NCBI GenBank assembly: GCA_003508835.1
Contig: PUFA01000116.1
Span: 3,968,001 to 4,032,000 of the forward strand
DNA length: 64,000 bases
Direction: 5' to 3'
From: Eonycteris spelaea
Taxonomy: Eukaryota; Chordata; Mammalia; Chiroptera; Pteropodidae
This document shows, piece by piece, positions 36,099-49,430 of the stretch. The notes below the pieces were generated by a model. It was not told where the DNA came from and searched no databases. It saw only the letters and a program-made list of their open reading frames with translations. Within the stretch, counting starts at the first letter, position 1, and each line of letters begins with the position of its first letter. The translations under genes were made by a program, and so were the position numbers.

Positions 36099-38435
36099 TT
36101 TAGAGAAAAAAAAAATCCCATTTCTTCCATAAGGAAATTATAAATATCAACATTGACATGTTCATAAATTATGAAATTAGGTTAAGAAATTACAGTGAGC
36201 CCAATCTTGTAGTCCTGTGATTTGATGATATCTCAGTTCTGTATTTGTTCTTCATGCCAAAAATAAGAAGATATTCCATGAAGGAGAATGCAATTTCATT
36301 TATATAGTTTTTTTTTATAACAACAAAGAGTTGAGAGAGGAGTTTGTAAGTGTAGTTGCTATTAATTTATGTCATACTCATTTATGTTTCACTAATAAAT
36401 TCGAAGCAGTTTTTGCTTCTAAGAAACTTGAGCATGAAATTTGTTGAAAAGTAATATTAATCAATGAGTCAGCAACCTATCAGTTTGTACAGTAACTTCA
36501 TGATGTATTTTGTCTCAAGCCAATGATAGTCTTTCTTTTTTAGATTTTTAAAAAATTAACGTGATCAAACGAAGTTATTTTTTTTTTATTTTGCAAACAT
36601 CTGCTGCTTAATTATTCCCATTTTTATTTACTTCAGTTACTTCAAGAGAAGACAAGGCACTTTCTTTGTAATTAGGGAACAATCATTATCCACGTTTAGA
36701 TATAAAAGAGATCGTGTTAAAATCTGGGAGCAATTTAAAGGGAAGACATTATCTGCGATGAAATTAGAACTTTTTGTTTCTTGTATAACATATTAAGCTT
36801 AAATTAATATCATTGTTAAAAACATGCAGGGCTTAGTGGGTGTAGTTCAGATTTAAAAAACAAGACAAAACCAAAAATATAATTGTTGGTTCTTGTCCCA
36901 TTTCCAATACATCACAAGCTCTTCAAAGATATCTACGTACTTGGAGGTGAAACCTTTTTATTCCGAGATGTGTTGTAGTCCATGAGGATAGGCTCATCCT
37001 AGAGATATATGGCATTGCAAACTGTTGTTTGAGTATAAGATATTTGAATAGAATCACTATGGTGAAATATCTGAAATTTGTTTTCTAGTTTTAAAGTTAC
37101 GTTTTATTCTAGAAAATAATTTTCAATTATTGTCCTCTATTAGTCTAATTAAGTAGTACAAATAAGAACCCAAATTCATGACCATTTTGGATTTGGCTTC
37201 CAAAAAATACATTAAATACTTTACCTCTAATTGTACACTGCAGGTTTCTGTTATATTTATTAAAATTCAAACGTGTATACTAAATTTTTTTTCAATATCA
37301 AGATCAGTCAGCTGTCTAATTTCCTCTAAATATAACTTTTCACCCATTGAGCTAGACATCTCGCTACTCATGTAGTTTCTCTGCAGAATATGAGTAGATA
37401 GCTTTTATGATTGTGGTGACGCTTAGGATTGATATTTTTGATGATCATACAAATCCTAGGTATTGTTTTTCTTCTACCCTGTCTCTGGCCACAGTAAGCA
37501 CAGCTGTGGTTATCACAGTACTGGGAAAAAATAAGGCTGGGACGCTAACCTTGTTGATCCTAAGAATTAAGTAACGCTTGCTTTGCAATCAAACCAGCTG
37601 TTAGAGAGTCACAAAGCAGGAATTCTCTTTCCAGATTCCTTGTCAGTGACAAGAATGCTGAAATTAATTAATGGCATCTTTGCCATTCCAAGTCGCCAAA
37701 CACAGGTAATATTTTCCAATTGTCCTCTCTTCTCTGGAAACAAGGTATTGTTCCATACTGATTTAATAGTCTGTCTGTGCTCCTGATGCACGTGTACAAG
37801 TAGCCATTATTGTGTTGAGCTCCAGTAATGTAGATGCACTGAATAAGAAATGCTTAAGCAGCTATGACCCCTTGAACATCGGCAGCTAGAAGATTGGTTG
37901 TTTGCCTAATGCTGTTGTTAAGAAGTATTATTGTGTCTGTTTATTCAGGGGTAAGGGATAGGAATTTAAAAACTGCTTTCACCATGATGCCAATCAAGAA
38001 TAAATCTTAACTGTCAGCAGAAAATAGCAGAATATTCTTCACGTAAAAAGTTGACCATTACCTTTTAACTTAAGCAAGACAGGGGAAATTGTAGCACAGT
38101 GATGTTTGAGGGTGTGTTATGAGTTAAATGTAGTGAGAAAATGGGATAGACCCAGTTTTCCTTTTTCCTCCAACTGAGTAGCTAAACATTATTTATAATT
38201 CAAATATTTATAATTCAAATATTAGGTTACCATGACAGGCAGCCTGGCTAGGGACGACAGAAGCCAAGGAATGACCTGCTAGTTAGTTGCCTGGGTTTTC
38301 TTTTTGCCTCATACATCCCACCCTTGACAGAACAAGCTAGCAATTCAGAAAAACCAACCAGAGCAAAACAAAACAAAACAAACAAAACACTCGGCCCCAA
38401 CCCTAGGCCTAAGATTGGGCACAAAGCAAAAATAA
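36099..38435. other. Unassigned sequence
   Basis: No repeat is recognised. 37480-38080 has more balanced composition and might be unique. A perfect 15-bp tandem duplication lies at 38191-38220. An AAAAC-rich patch occurs at 38365-38388. Confidence 0.45.
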
Positions 38436-39375
38436 CCATTTTCACTACTGTTTTTCAATATAGTGTTGGAAGTTCTACTAAGTGCAGTAAGGTGAGACTA
38501 GGAAATACAGTATACAGTTTGGAAAGGAAGAAGTAAGATTATTCTTATTTGCAAACAGAACGATTATCTATATAGAAAGCCCAAGGAATGGCCAACAAAA
38601 TCCCAGAACTAGTAAGTGGATTCATCAGTGTTGCAGGATGCAAGACCAGCTTTTAAAGCTAATTGTATTTTTATATATCGCCATGGAAAACAGGAAACAA
38701 AAAATGATTAAAATATGTATCATTTAAAATGTCTAAAAAAGAATAAATACTTAGGTGTTGAACTAATGAAATATATAGGCCTTACATACAACAACTACAA
38801 AATACTGACCTGAATAATTGAGGAGACACATTGTGTTCATGGATTGCAAGACTCAGCATCATATTAGAAAGCCTGGATAATGCAGTAAAGCAAGAAACGG
38901 ATTGGGAAGGAAGAAGCCTGTGTGATGTTGAAGAGCAGTGGTGAGAGGGGACATCATCACCTTTTACCTGATATTAATGGGACATCTTTGAGTTTCTCAT
39001 CATTAAGTAATGAAAGATAATACAAATATTACATCTCTCATATCAAAGCTTGTGAAATAAAGCTATAGGAGAAAAATTATAACAGCCTTAATTTAGAGTA
39101 GAAAAGAAAAAAGCCCCCAAAATCCACATTATTTAGCTAGAAATAAAACAATTAAAAACGTCAAAAGTTGTAGGAGAAAATAATACAAATAAAAGCAGAA
39201 ATTAATAATGTAAGTAAACAAAGAAGCAATAAAAATGCACCCCAAATGGATTATTTGAAAATGCTAAGGAACTTTAAAAACCACTGGTGGCATTGCATTG
39301 AAAAGCAAAAGAAATGATAGAGGACAAATAATATTAAAAGTAAAATGGGTCATTATTACAGCACACAGTGTAGTA
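38436..39375. repeat. Rearranged L1 ORF2 pieces
   Basis: 38436-38870 follows L1 ORF2 on plus ('tagtgttggaagttctacta' through 'gtgttcatggattgcaagac'). 38878-38920 seems to repeat part of the same region on plus. 38922-39010 reads as minus-strand L1 ('gttgaagagcagtggtgaga', 'tctcatcattaagtaatg'), equivalent to the ORF2 segment just upstream of the first piece. 39150-39375 is plus again and corresponds to still earlier ORF2. The order is not collinear with one L1, so there are several insertions or a rearranged copy. Confidence 0.6.
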
Positions 39376-41324
39376 GCTGGGCAGAAATGGAATATTAGGT
39401 ACTTATTAAAGATGAAGATATTCTAGCAGGATTGGATATTCATATAGGTACTGAAGGGATGATGGGTCTCAGATTATTAGTTAATTTTATTTAGTGGTTT
39501 TTTTTTTCACTTGTGTGTTACATTTACTTGAGTAATTAATTGGCATTTTTATATTACAAATATATCATTTTGCAAATAAAGTTGGTCTAGATAATATACC
39601 TCTATTAACATATTGAAACAGCTTGTATCATGTCTACATTGTGGAGGAAGATAATTTAGAGAAAGCAGAATTAAGATGCTAATATTCAACAATATGAAGC
39701 AGAATCCAGTACTCCTCAAAGAAAGTTTTAAAGAAAATCCATGTGGTACTTCAAAATGTTGTAATGGCTAATATATCTCTCGAGAGCTAAAGAGTTGCGA
39801 TTTATAAAAAGGCCTCAGATAAGTACTGTTTTCTTTCTAACTCTCTATCATGCTTTATGGCCATTGTCAAAATGGATGCAGAAAGAGAGAGAGGAATGAA
39901 TGACAATAGTTGTTTTGGGTATATGAGGATTTAGAGAGGAGGCATTTAAATGATATATTGGAAAAAACTTTATTGGCACGTGATACGTAATAATTGTATT
40001 ATCTTTCATTACTTAACTATGGAGAAACTGTATACTCATGCTAAAGTTAATTTTTCTTCCTTCTTCCTATTTACCTTCAAAGTAGTTTTCCACAAGATTT
40101 TAGTCTTGCAAATAGATTCTACCAGATTAATCTGTGAAGTCCTTCCCTGTGGGAGGAATTGCATGGGCCTAGAAAGCAAAACAAAGCATTTGAAGTCTTA
40201 TGGATTTGGGGGTCACTTCACCTGTCTGAAAATAATGTCCAGACACCTCGATTTAGGAACACAGGAAAGTTTAATACACATATGTCACAGTGTTCCATTA
40301 TCTTACTCATAAGAATAACAATCATTAAGTCCTGATTGTAAGACTATTTTTGTATACAATTTTCCTACGCTTGAACATAAAAATGTACATACCTATAACA
40401 ACTTATAATAGATCAGAGACAGTTAAGTGATAAAAGGACAGTAAGCGAAAGCAAAGATTCTGATGGTAAGAGATTATAAACCAGAAAAGTAGTCAATTAA
40501 TTAACTTTAAAAGGTAGCTTTTTTATATCAGACATAAGCATTATATCCAAATTAAGTATCGAAATGTCATTAAATTATCTCAACCATTGCCAGACTAAAA
40601 TTTGTAAAGAATCTGAATCATCATGTAAGTATTAAATCATGTATATTAAATATGCTGAATTTATTTTAAAAAAAATTATCAGTGTCAAAATAGAACAATT
40701 TTTCATCCATATTATAAAGGCAATATCTGTCTGTCTGTCTATATCTATTCATCTATCTTCATCTCTATTTCCATCTTTATCATCTTTTAGTTTCTGTATA
40801 CATAGGCATATTGATAGGGAGTTGTCTGTGTTACTTCTCATTTTCACACCACCTGTAAGAGTTGTTCATCATATAATTGGTTCGTCTTAGCTAATTATAA
40901 TGCTGTTGATAAAACTTGACCTAGCATTGATCCATGCGTTTGTTAGAAATTTTTCAAATCAGTGTACTGCAGTCATCACTAAATTTACTTATGAAGCATC
41001 CTTTGCATTTATTTCATACTAAACTCAGTTCCAAGCTGATGCTTGGCCTAGATTTTCTGCTGTTGAGCAGTCTGGTGAAGTCAGAGAATTTATCTTCTTA
41101 ACTCAGTTAATTTTTTAGTGAGCAAATCTGCTTCAGGTCAAGTTGAATCTCTCTTCAGTTGACAAACGTTTTCCTACGTAAGCTTCTGAAGAATTTTTTT
41201 AAGTTAATCAAAGTACTCATAACCCCCTAATAGGAAAAATGAACACTTAATATATATGTCCACAGGGTTCATTTGTTTCTTAAAAAATTAAAAACCTAGA
41301 TGTAACAATTTGTATATCCTCAGC
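39376..41324. other. Unassigned AT-rich sequence
   Basis: No gene or named repeat. A loose CTGT/ATCT simple-repeat patch lies at 40726-40785. The 120-codon plus-strand frame at 39950-40312 has no recognisable content. Confidence 0.45.
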
Positions 41325-41545
41325 AGTATTGTGCATCCATTAAGAACACCAACTGGGAGCTAGATTGCCTTAGTTTAAATCCTGGTTCTTCCATTTATTA
41401 AACACATGGCCTTAGAAAATGTATTAACCTTACCTTTCAAATGAATGTTTCTCACAGAATTGTCATAGGATAATATAAGTCATAGTGTCTATAAAGCTTT
41501 GATAACAGTGAGTGTGGCACGTAGCACTATATAACTGTCTATCAT
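41325..41545 (+). repeat. MIR SINE
   Basis: Plus-strand 'cattaagaacaccaactggg', 'ttaaatcctggttcttccat', 'acatggccttagaaaatgta', then 'tgtggcacgtagcactatat' follow the MIR from the head to the tail. Confidence 0.85.
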
Positions 41546-42129
41546 TATCGTTATTGTAATATAATTAACACAAAAAAAGAGGACGGTGCTTTAACCATGT
41601 TGTTCAAATATAAAACCGTACCTTTCTTAAGATTGATGTGACAGCTTCCTGTTCTAATTGCTTGCATTTATAATCTCAACATTTTTTTTAACTTTCATAT
41701 TCCACAATGCATAATATTATAACATCGGTCATCTTAAAACTGTATTTAAAAATCAGTGTTTTAAGGCAAACTTAATAAGTTGCAATATCAAATTTTACTA
41801 TATTTTGAAACTATTTTTATCCTAATTTCAGTCTTTATCCTTGATTAAAAAAGACCGCCTGCTACATTATTTTTCTTCAATTTATAGGGTCAAACAGACT
41901 TCTAGCATTTATTTCCTACTGTGTCAGCTTTGATGATTGAAATCCTTTCTGCTTATGTCAGAATTACTAGATACATTTTGTTTTCCTCATTCTTTCTTTT
42001 AGTCTGTGGGGGAAAAGCCTGCATGGGATGAGAAGAGAAGAAAGCTACAATAAGCACGCTCGTCAAGAATTATGATAAGAAGTGGTGGTAAACAAGGAGG
42101 AGGAAAATTGAAAGCATTGCATTGCTTTA
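41546..42129. other. Unassigned AT-rich sequence
   Basis: No repeat family or gene is recognised. Confidence 0.5.
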
Positions 42130-42335
42130 TGTGTGCAGCATTCCATATACCTTCAATGTCTTCACAAATGTATTCCCTAAAGTACTATAAAGCTAGCAAA
42201 CTATTATTAAATCCATTTTTACAAGAGGAAACTCAGGCATAGAGAATTCAAATAAATTGCTCAAGATCACCCAGCTATTAAGTGGTGGATCCAGGGTTCT
42301 GATTTGGTTCAAGAATCTGTGCTCTTAGCACTCTG
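42130..42335 (-). repeat. MIR SINE
   Basis: On plus, 'ccatttttacaagaggaaac', 'gctcaagatcacccagctat', 'taagtggtggatccagggtt' and 'ctgtgctcttagcactctgt' are the reverse of the MIR core and head. This is the best-preserved MIR in the window. Confidence 0.9.
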
Positions 42336-42471
42336 TATACGTTCTCTACATGCAGAATTCATAATATCTGGCTCTAATATTTATGTTTCCCCAAGAGATG
42401 GTACCCAAGACTTTCACCTGGTAAGTATGGTAATGAAAAAATTAAATGCTAGCTGCTATATAGATAAATCT

Positions 42472-42473
<2 letters not shown>

Positions 42474-42503
<30 letters not shown>

Positions 42504-42521
42504 CACACACACACACACACA
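42474..42521. repeat. (CA)n microsatellite
   Basis: About 23 CA units with one AA interruption near 42502. Confidence 0.96.
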
Positions 42522-43189
42522 GATGTAACTGTAATTCTTATTTACCTCAAGCCCTACTTTGACATCGTGTTCCTGTTGGTTGTGCTTATCTTGTATTGTA
42601 ATCAGACATCTGGGCTCCTTCCATATTGTGATTGGGCCATTTCAATTTATAATTGTCAGTCTCTCCGGGATTGTCTACATGCCAAGTATTCAGAAACAGA
42701 AAAGAAAAACAGAACATGAGAGCAAGAAATAGAAAGTATCGTTTACAAGTTTGTAGGAAGAGTATGTTCCATTCCTGTACCTCTCTTCATACACTCTTTT
42801 CTTGTATAACCCCTCCTTCTGACAGTGTTAAATGCCTTAGGTGATGAGAAGCTCAACATTTCATTTTGCTATCATGATGCATTTCCACTCATGCAGTTCA
42901 GTCCCTCTCTGATAACTGTTTTGTGATTTTTGTTCTTTATCATTCCTCATGGGGATAGTACCTATTACATAGGGCTACAAATTCTAACTGTCCACATCAA
43001 TGGGTCTGTATTTTTTAACTGTCTAGAAAAAGGAATGGAGTTAAAGTCAAACCTTTTAGTAGATATCATACAGAATTAATGCACTAAGAAAAACTGGGAT
43101 GATCTATTTAAAATGAGTACAAAAACAAATCAAAATTAATTAGTAGATTTAGTTTCTCAACAAGGACTTAATTATTATTTATATATATC
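42522..43189. other. Unassigned sequence
   Basis: No repeat family or gene is recognised. Confidence 0.5.
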
Positions 43190-43263
43190 TATCTATTGAT
43201 TCATTTTTATGGTGACATTGGTTAATGAATCAAGAAATTTCAGCTGTACATTTCAACAATAAG

Positions 43264-43300
<37 letters not shown>

Positions 43301-43380
43301 GTGTGTTTACACTATGCATTCACCTCTCATAGTTACATTTCTTTCTGACCCCCTTTAGCCCATCTAAACATATCAGTTTT
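43190..43380 (-). mobile_element. L1 3' end, bat-type, with internal (GT)n
   Basis: On plus, 'ggtgacattggttaatgaat' and 'tgtacatttcaacaataagg', then after a GT tract (43265-43306) 'acactatgcattcacctctc' and 'gaccccctttagccc', match the reverse of the L1 3'UTR also seen at 10.1, 20.0 and 22.7 kb. Confidence 0.75.
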
Positions 43381-44599
43381 TGCCATTGAGGACAGCTTTC
43401 TTCTCCTCCGTGTGAGAACTCCAGAGGGGGAAAGAGTGAAAAAAGGACTCACGATGAAGGCTCACCTTTGCATAACCTGATCTTAAAGTTGACATCCTGC
43501 CATTTTGTTGTGTGGTTTCATTAAAAGCGTGTAGGTGAGAACTGGGAGGGAAAGGAGGTTACTGAAGGGTATTCTATCCATTGGCAGAGATCTCTGGATA
43601 CTATTTTAGAGGCCTACCACACCTTCAAAACATGCATTAATTCTTTTAATACCATATACCATGATTACTAAAAGGAAATTCAGGAAAAAAAATATACAGT
43701 TGTTGGTGAGAAATTAAATAGTTTGATATGCTTCGGTCATATGCTCTTTGCACAACTTTAAATATTAATGGGTCCTCCCAGCACATATGACAAAATATTT
43801 TCTTAGAAATAAATTGCAAAAAAGTTTTGATTTCCCGTGGCATCGATTTACTGCTTTTTTATCCCCATTGAAATTTTCAGTTTACTTTTTTTCTTTTTTT
43901 TCTCCCCAATGTTTCATTTCATTATTTGAAAATTCCAAAGTGACCTTGCTTTGATCTTTCTTTCCAGACTGAAAGTGTTCTCTGTCTTCAGGATATTTAT
44001 GCTAATGCATATTTTAGTGTATAAAAGATTATTATATTTTCAGGGACCTCATGGAATATGTGAACTTGATGATCGCCATTGTTGTTTAGGAGTATTTATT
44101 TAGGGCAATAGAGGAATGAATTATAAAGTAGCAATAATATTATGGTTCCTAGTGACCATTTAGGAATGCTTGCATTTTAATATTAATAAAAAACTCGAAA
44201 GATACCATAAATGAAACAGTCTTCCTTCAACACTATATACTTCCTAAAATATATCTTAGTTCTTTTGTGCCTTAAAATGTGGAATATTTTTCTTTAGAAG
44301 TAAATTATGAGTTTATCATAATACTTCCTCTTTTTAAAAATTTGATTACCAGTAACTGATGGAAGTATTATATGGAGCCTATTTTAATACTATATAGGCA
44401 AAGATATGCCATATATGTTACATGACACTTAAAGAGAAAACATCACTCCAATTCAGAATATTTTAACTAAGATTAGGAAACATGACTCTTTCTTAAGGAG
44501 TCTGGTCATTCTTTATGTTGAAAGAAATTTGAAGAATATTAAAATTAATACTGATGGTATAGGTTTACAGCAATATTAATCTGTCTCATGGTTAAGAAA
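43381..44599. other. Unassigned sequence
   Basis: No repeat family or gene is recognised. The last part is AT-rich and may grade into the L1 that follows. Confidence 0.45.
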
Positions 44600-45574
44600 A
44601 AATTTGAACTCCATGTTAAAGATGATTCAGACAAAGTCATGGTGTCTAATACATTACATAATATATTTGACATGGATCAGCTTACTTTCATGACAAAAAC
44701 TCGCAGCAAACTAGAAATAAAAGCAAAGTACGTAAACATGATAAGGGCTGCATGTGACAAGCCCACAGCTAACATCTTAATGGTGAAGAACAGAAAGCTT
44801 TTCATCTGACATCAAGAACAAGAAGAAGATGCTCACTCTTGCCACTTCTTTTCAATGTAGTGCTGGAAGTCCTAGTGAGAGCAGCTAGGCAAGAGAAGTA
44901 AATTAAAGGCACCAAAAATCAAACAGGAGAGATAAACTTCTCCCTCTTTGCAAATTGCATGATCTTATGTATAGAAAACCCTAAAGACTCCAGGAGAAAA
45001 CTGTTTTCATGATTTCAGTAAAGTTGCAACATAAAAAAATCATCATACAAAGGTCTTTTTTTTTTTTTTTGTATATGCTGACAAAAACTGAACTCTTTGA
45101 AAAGGAAATTAGGAAAGTAATCTTATTTATAATAGTACCAAAGAGAATAAAATACATGGGAATAAACTTAACTAAGTTGAATGACTTATGTATTGAAAAC
45201 TACATAACATTGATGAAAGAATTAAAGACACAAACAAATGGAAAGACATCCATGCTTATGGACCAGAGAAGTTGATATTGCTAAAATGTTTATACTACCC
45301 CAAGCAGTCTACAGAATCAGTACAATCCCTATCAGTATTCCAGTGGCATTTTTTTTTTGCAGAAATAGAAAAAGAATCCTAAAATTCATGTGGAACCATA
45401 AAAGTCCATGAATGCCAAATCAATCTTTACAAAAAACGAAACTGGAGGCATCACATTTCCTGATTTCAAAATATATTACAAGGCTATAACAGTCCAACAT
45501 TATGTTATGGGCATAATGACAGACATATAGTCCAGTGGAACAGAATAGAAAGGCCAAAAATAAATCCACACAGA

Positions 45575-45977
45575 TATGATGGTTAATTTTATGTCAACTC
45601 TATTGGGCTAAAGGATGCCCAAGTAGCTGGTAAACTATCTGGCTGTGCTGTGAGGGTGTTTTTGGAAGAGATTTCAGTAGACTGAATGAAGAGACTGTCC
45701 TCACCAATGTGGGTGGGTGTCACCAATCATTTTGGTGAACAGAGGGAAAAATCTCTCTGTTCATCAGTTGAGACTTCCATCTTTTCTGTCCTTGAACATC
45801 AGTGCTCCTGGTTCTTGGGCTTTTGAACTTAGACTAAATTATCACACTGCCTTTCCTGGTTCTCCAGCTTGCAGACAGTGGACTGTGGGACCTTTTGGCC
45901 TCCATACCATGTGAGTCTATTTCTATATTAAATTTCCTCTTTCTATATATCCTGTTGTTTCTGTTTCTCCAGAGAAA
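45575..45977 (+). mobile_element. MLT2-type LTR inserted in L1M
   Basis: Landmarks are 'ggttaattttatgtcaactc', 'ctgtgagggtgtttttggaa', 'ttggcctccataccatgtga' and 'tgtttctgtttctccagaga'. The last ~15 bases of a normal MLT2 ('accctgactaataca') are missing. The sequence passes straight into the CT/CA tract. Confidence 0.85.
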
Positions 45978-46103
<126 letters not shown>

Positions 46104-47559
46104 TCAATTGATCTTCAATAAGAGTGTCAAGAATACACATTGGTGAAAGTATAGTCTATTCCATATATAGTATTGCGAAAACTGTATACCCATATGGAAA
46201 AGGATAAATTGGACGCTTATTTTACACTGTACACAAAATCAACCCGAAATGGATGAATGGCTAAAACATAAGGTCTGAAATAGTAAAACTCCTAGAAGAA
46301 AGCATAGGAGAAACCTACATGATATTGATTTTAACAGTGATTCCGTAAATGACACCAAAAGCGTAGTCAACAAAAGCAAATATAGACATGTGACTGCACC
46401 AGACTAAAAGGAAACAAAAGAGCAACCCCCAAAATGGGAGAAAAATATGTGCAAGCCACATACCTGATAATGAGTTAATCTCTAAAATACACGAGGAACT
46501 CCTACAACTCAACAGGAAAAAAAAAAAAAACTACCTATTAACTCCAATAAAGAACTTGGACAGACATTTCTCCAAAGAAGAAATACAGATGGCCGATGGG
46601 TATGTGGAAAAACGCTCAGCATCACTAGTTACCAGGAAATGCAAATTAAAACCACAATATCGCTTTGCATTTGTCAGGATGACTATCATAACAACAACAA
46701 CGAGGACAATAAAAAACTGCAAACAAAACAAACAAAAAGCAAAAGCTGTTGGCAAGGATGTGGAGAAATTGAAACCCTTGTACACTGTTGATGGGAATGC
46801 AAAATTATACAACTGCGATGGAAAACAGTATAGAAGTTCCTCAAAAAATTAAAAATAAAAGTACCCTATGATCCACACCCCCACTTCTGGATGTTTAGAG
46901 AAAACAGTTCAAATCAGGGTCTCAGTAATAGCACTCCCTTGCTTACTGCAGCATTACTCATACTAAACAGGATGTGGAAAGAAACAACCTAGAAGTCCAT
47001 TGACAGATGAATGGATGGATACAGAAAATGTGGTATGTACACATGATGGAATATTATTTAGCCTAAAAAAAAAAAAAAAGGAAATTTTGTGCTGTGCGGC
47101 AGCATGGTTGACACTTGAGGACACTATCCTAAGTGAAAATAGTTCCAGAAAGAGAAATACTGCATCATCCACCTGTCTGAGGTACCTAAAGTAGTTAAAT
47201 TAATTGAATCAAGTGGTAGTATGATGGTTGCCCGGGGTGGGAGAGAGAACTGGGGAGTCACTAGTTCATCAGCCTCAAGGTTCAGTTCAGCAAGATGAAT
47301 AATTCTGAAGATCCGCCGTACAACATGTACCTCTAGTCAGTGTACGGTATTGTACACTTAAAAAAAAATTGAGGGGAGTTCTCATGTGAAGTATTCTTAC
47401 CACACACATACACAACACACGCACACTCAAAATTTAAAAATCCAAAAAAGAAAAAAATAATTTTTAGGCCATGATCTGGTGCTTACAGCAAAACCTTTTT
47501 TTCTAATGAGCATTTTTATAGAAAAAAATACTCAGATCTTACATTTATTGTTTGAGAAA

Positions 47560-48960
47560 TTTCGACAAAATTATGTCAGTGTAAATACTATCCCATGTAT
47601 TGTTTAGAACAGCTCCATTACCTAGAAAGATCTCTTGAATCCTTCCTAATAATTTTCTGCTTGCCCCCAGAGACAACCATTGTTCTTATTTACAGTTTTG
47701 CGTGATAGGACTTTATGTAAAGGAACTCACGCCCTCTATTGTGACTGGCCATTATCACTTAATAGAATGCTTTTGAGATTGATGCATGTAAGGATCACTT
47801 TCTTTATTATCACTGAATATCGTTCTGTAGTATTAATATAACAAAAGTTGATTAACCATCTTCTTTTTGATGGCATTTGGACTGTTTCCAGTTTGGGATA
47901 CAAACAGGGCTGCTGTGACCATTCTGGACGTACATTTCTATTTTAATTTGGCAAGTACCTATGAGTTGAATTGCTGGCTCGTTGGTATATTTTTTAACGT
48001 AATAAGAAATTGTCACATTACACAATTCTAGTTTGTGTAGAATGAATTCTCACTGACATTGTAGATGAACTATTCCTGTGCTTATTTGTTAACCTATCTC
48101 ATTTTATGAACTGCATGATCGACTTTCTTTAAATAGTCTTCCAATTATATAGTCTGAGAGGGTGTTTCTTTCTCTTCTCTTCTCTTCTCTTCTCTTCTCT
48201 CTCTTCTCTTCTCTTCTCTTCTCTTCTCTTCTCTTCTCTTCTCTTCTCTTCTCTTCTTTTATTTTTTCCTTCCAGCAAGACCAAGGCAAGGATAGGAGTT
48301 CTTTATATATTTAGATATAAGTCCTTTCTCAGATTCCTGTATGGGTGAATATTTTTACTCTATGTCTTGTTTATTTCATCTTTTTCATTTTTGGTTAGGA
48401 AAATGTTTTTAATTATAATGAAATGTAATTTATTTTTTCTTTTGTAGTTAGTGCTTTTTGTGTCCTCTGTAAGAAAATTTTATGTTTTACAAAGTAAAAA
48501 ATACCTTATATTCATTTACAGATGGCTTATTGTTTTCACTTTAACTTTTAAGTCCATGATCCATCCACATTAATTATATGTTCAATGTGTGATAGTAAAG
48601 AAGCTTTTTCCCCTCCATCATTATTTTCTTAAATGACTTTCTTTACATATCAAATTGCATTGGCACACATTTCAAAAATCAATTGACTACATATATGTGG
48701 GATAATTTCTGTATTCTATTTCTTTAATTTGTTTATTTATATATTTACTTATTCCTTATTTATCTGTATTAGAATACCATACTCTCTATATAAGTGTGTT
48801 ATCCATCTTACTTTATTTTTAATATTTAGTGAATTTACATAGTCAAATATAGCACAATTCATTATTTTTTCTACTAATAAAACTGGTAGTTGTGCTCAGC
48901 TTTTAAAAATATTTTTGGACAGTGTAATTATAAATATTGCTAAAATAATATATTTGCTTA
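47560..48960 (-). repeat. L1M element, 3'UTR into ORF2
   Basis: On plus this is the reverse of an old L1: 'attgatgcatgtaaggatca', 'ggactgtttccagtttggga', 'tatgagttgaattgctggct', then beyond a microsatellite 'ggagttctttatatatttag', 'aggaaaatgtttttaattat', 'aaaaatcaattgactacata'. It lies tail to tail with the plus-strand L1 ending at 47470. No intact frame survives. Confidence 0.8.
48168..48260. repeat. (TCTCT)n pentanucleotide microsatellite inside L1M
   Basis: About 18 CTCTT units with one phase break near 48200. The tract sits inside the minus-strand L1, where the element normally has a T-rich stretch. Confidence 0.95.
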
Positions 48961-49274
48961 CAGTTATTTTATTGTATAGACTAGATTCCTATAATTAGTA
49001 GTATTGAAAAGTTATTAAATATGCCAATTGAATTTTAATATCCTAATAGTGAATTGATTATCCCGCTTTACATTTTGACCTTGATTATGCTTATTTAGTG
49101 AGAAACAGTTGATTTTTGTCCATTTACTTTATATCTAGCTGAATTACTGACATTTTATATTAATTTTAATAGCTTTATATTTTCTTTATTTTTTTCAAAA
49201 CACAGTTATATCTTTTTTTTCCATAATTTATATGTTATTTTATTGTTCTGTTACTCCAGTTCAGCCTCCTCCAT
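48961..49274. other. AT-rich, possibly more L1
   Basis: No clear match. Composition and position suggest decayed minus-strand L1. Confidence 0.4.
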
Positions 49275-49430
49275 TTTTTTTTTGAGTTTTAAAAATTTTT
49301 GTTTAAATGTATTTGACATATGTAACATTGTGTAAATTTAAGGTGTACCCCATGCTGATTTGATACACTTATATATTGTAATATGATTGTGATTCTAGTG
49401 ATAGCACCTCTATCACATTACCTATTGTTT
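49275..49430 (-). repeat. L1 3' end fragment
   Basis: On plus, 'atgtatttgacatatgtaac' and 'ttaaggtgtaccccatgctg' then 'gatttgatacacttatatat' match the reverse of an L1MA/MB-type 3' terminus. This is a separate insertion from the L1 at 47.6 kb. Confidence 0.7.

Noticed and set aside
46556..46852. 98-codon frame as a small basic protein
   Set aside because: Lies inside the L1M and is a remnant of the ORF2 C-terminal region with broken frame.
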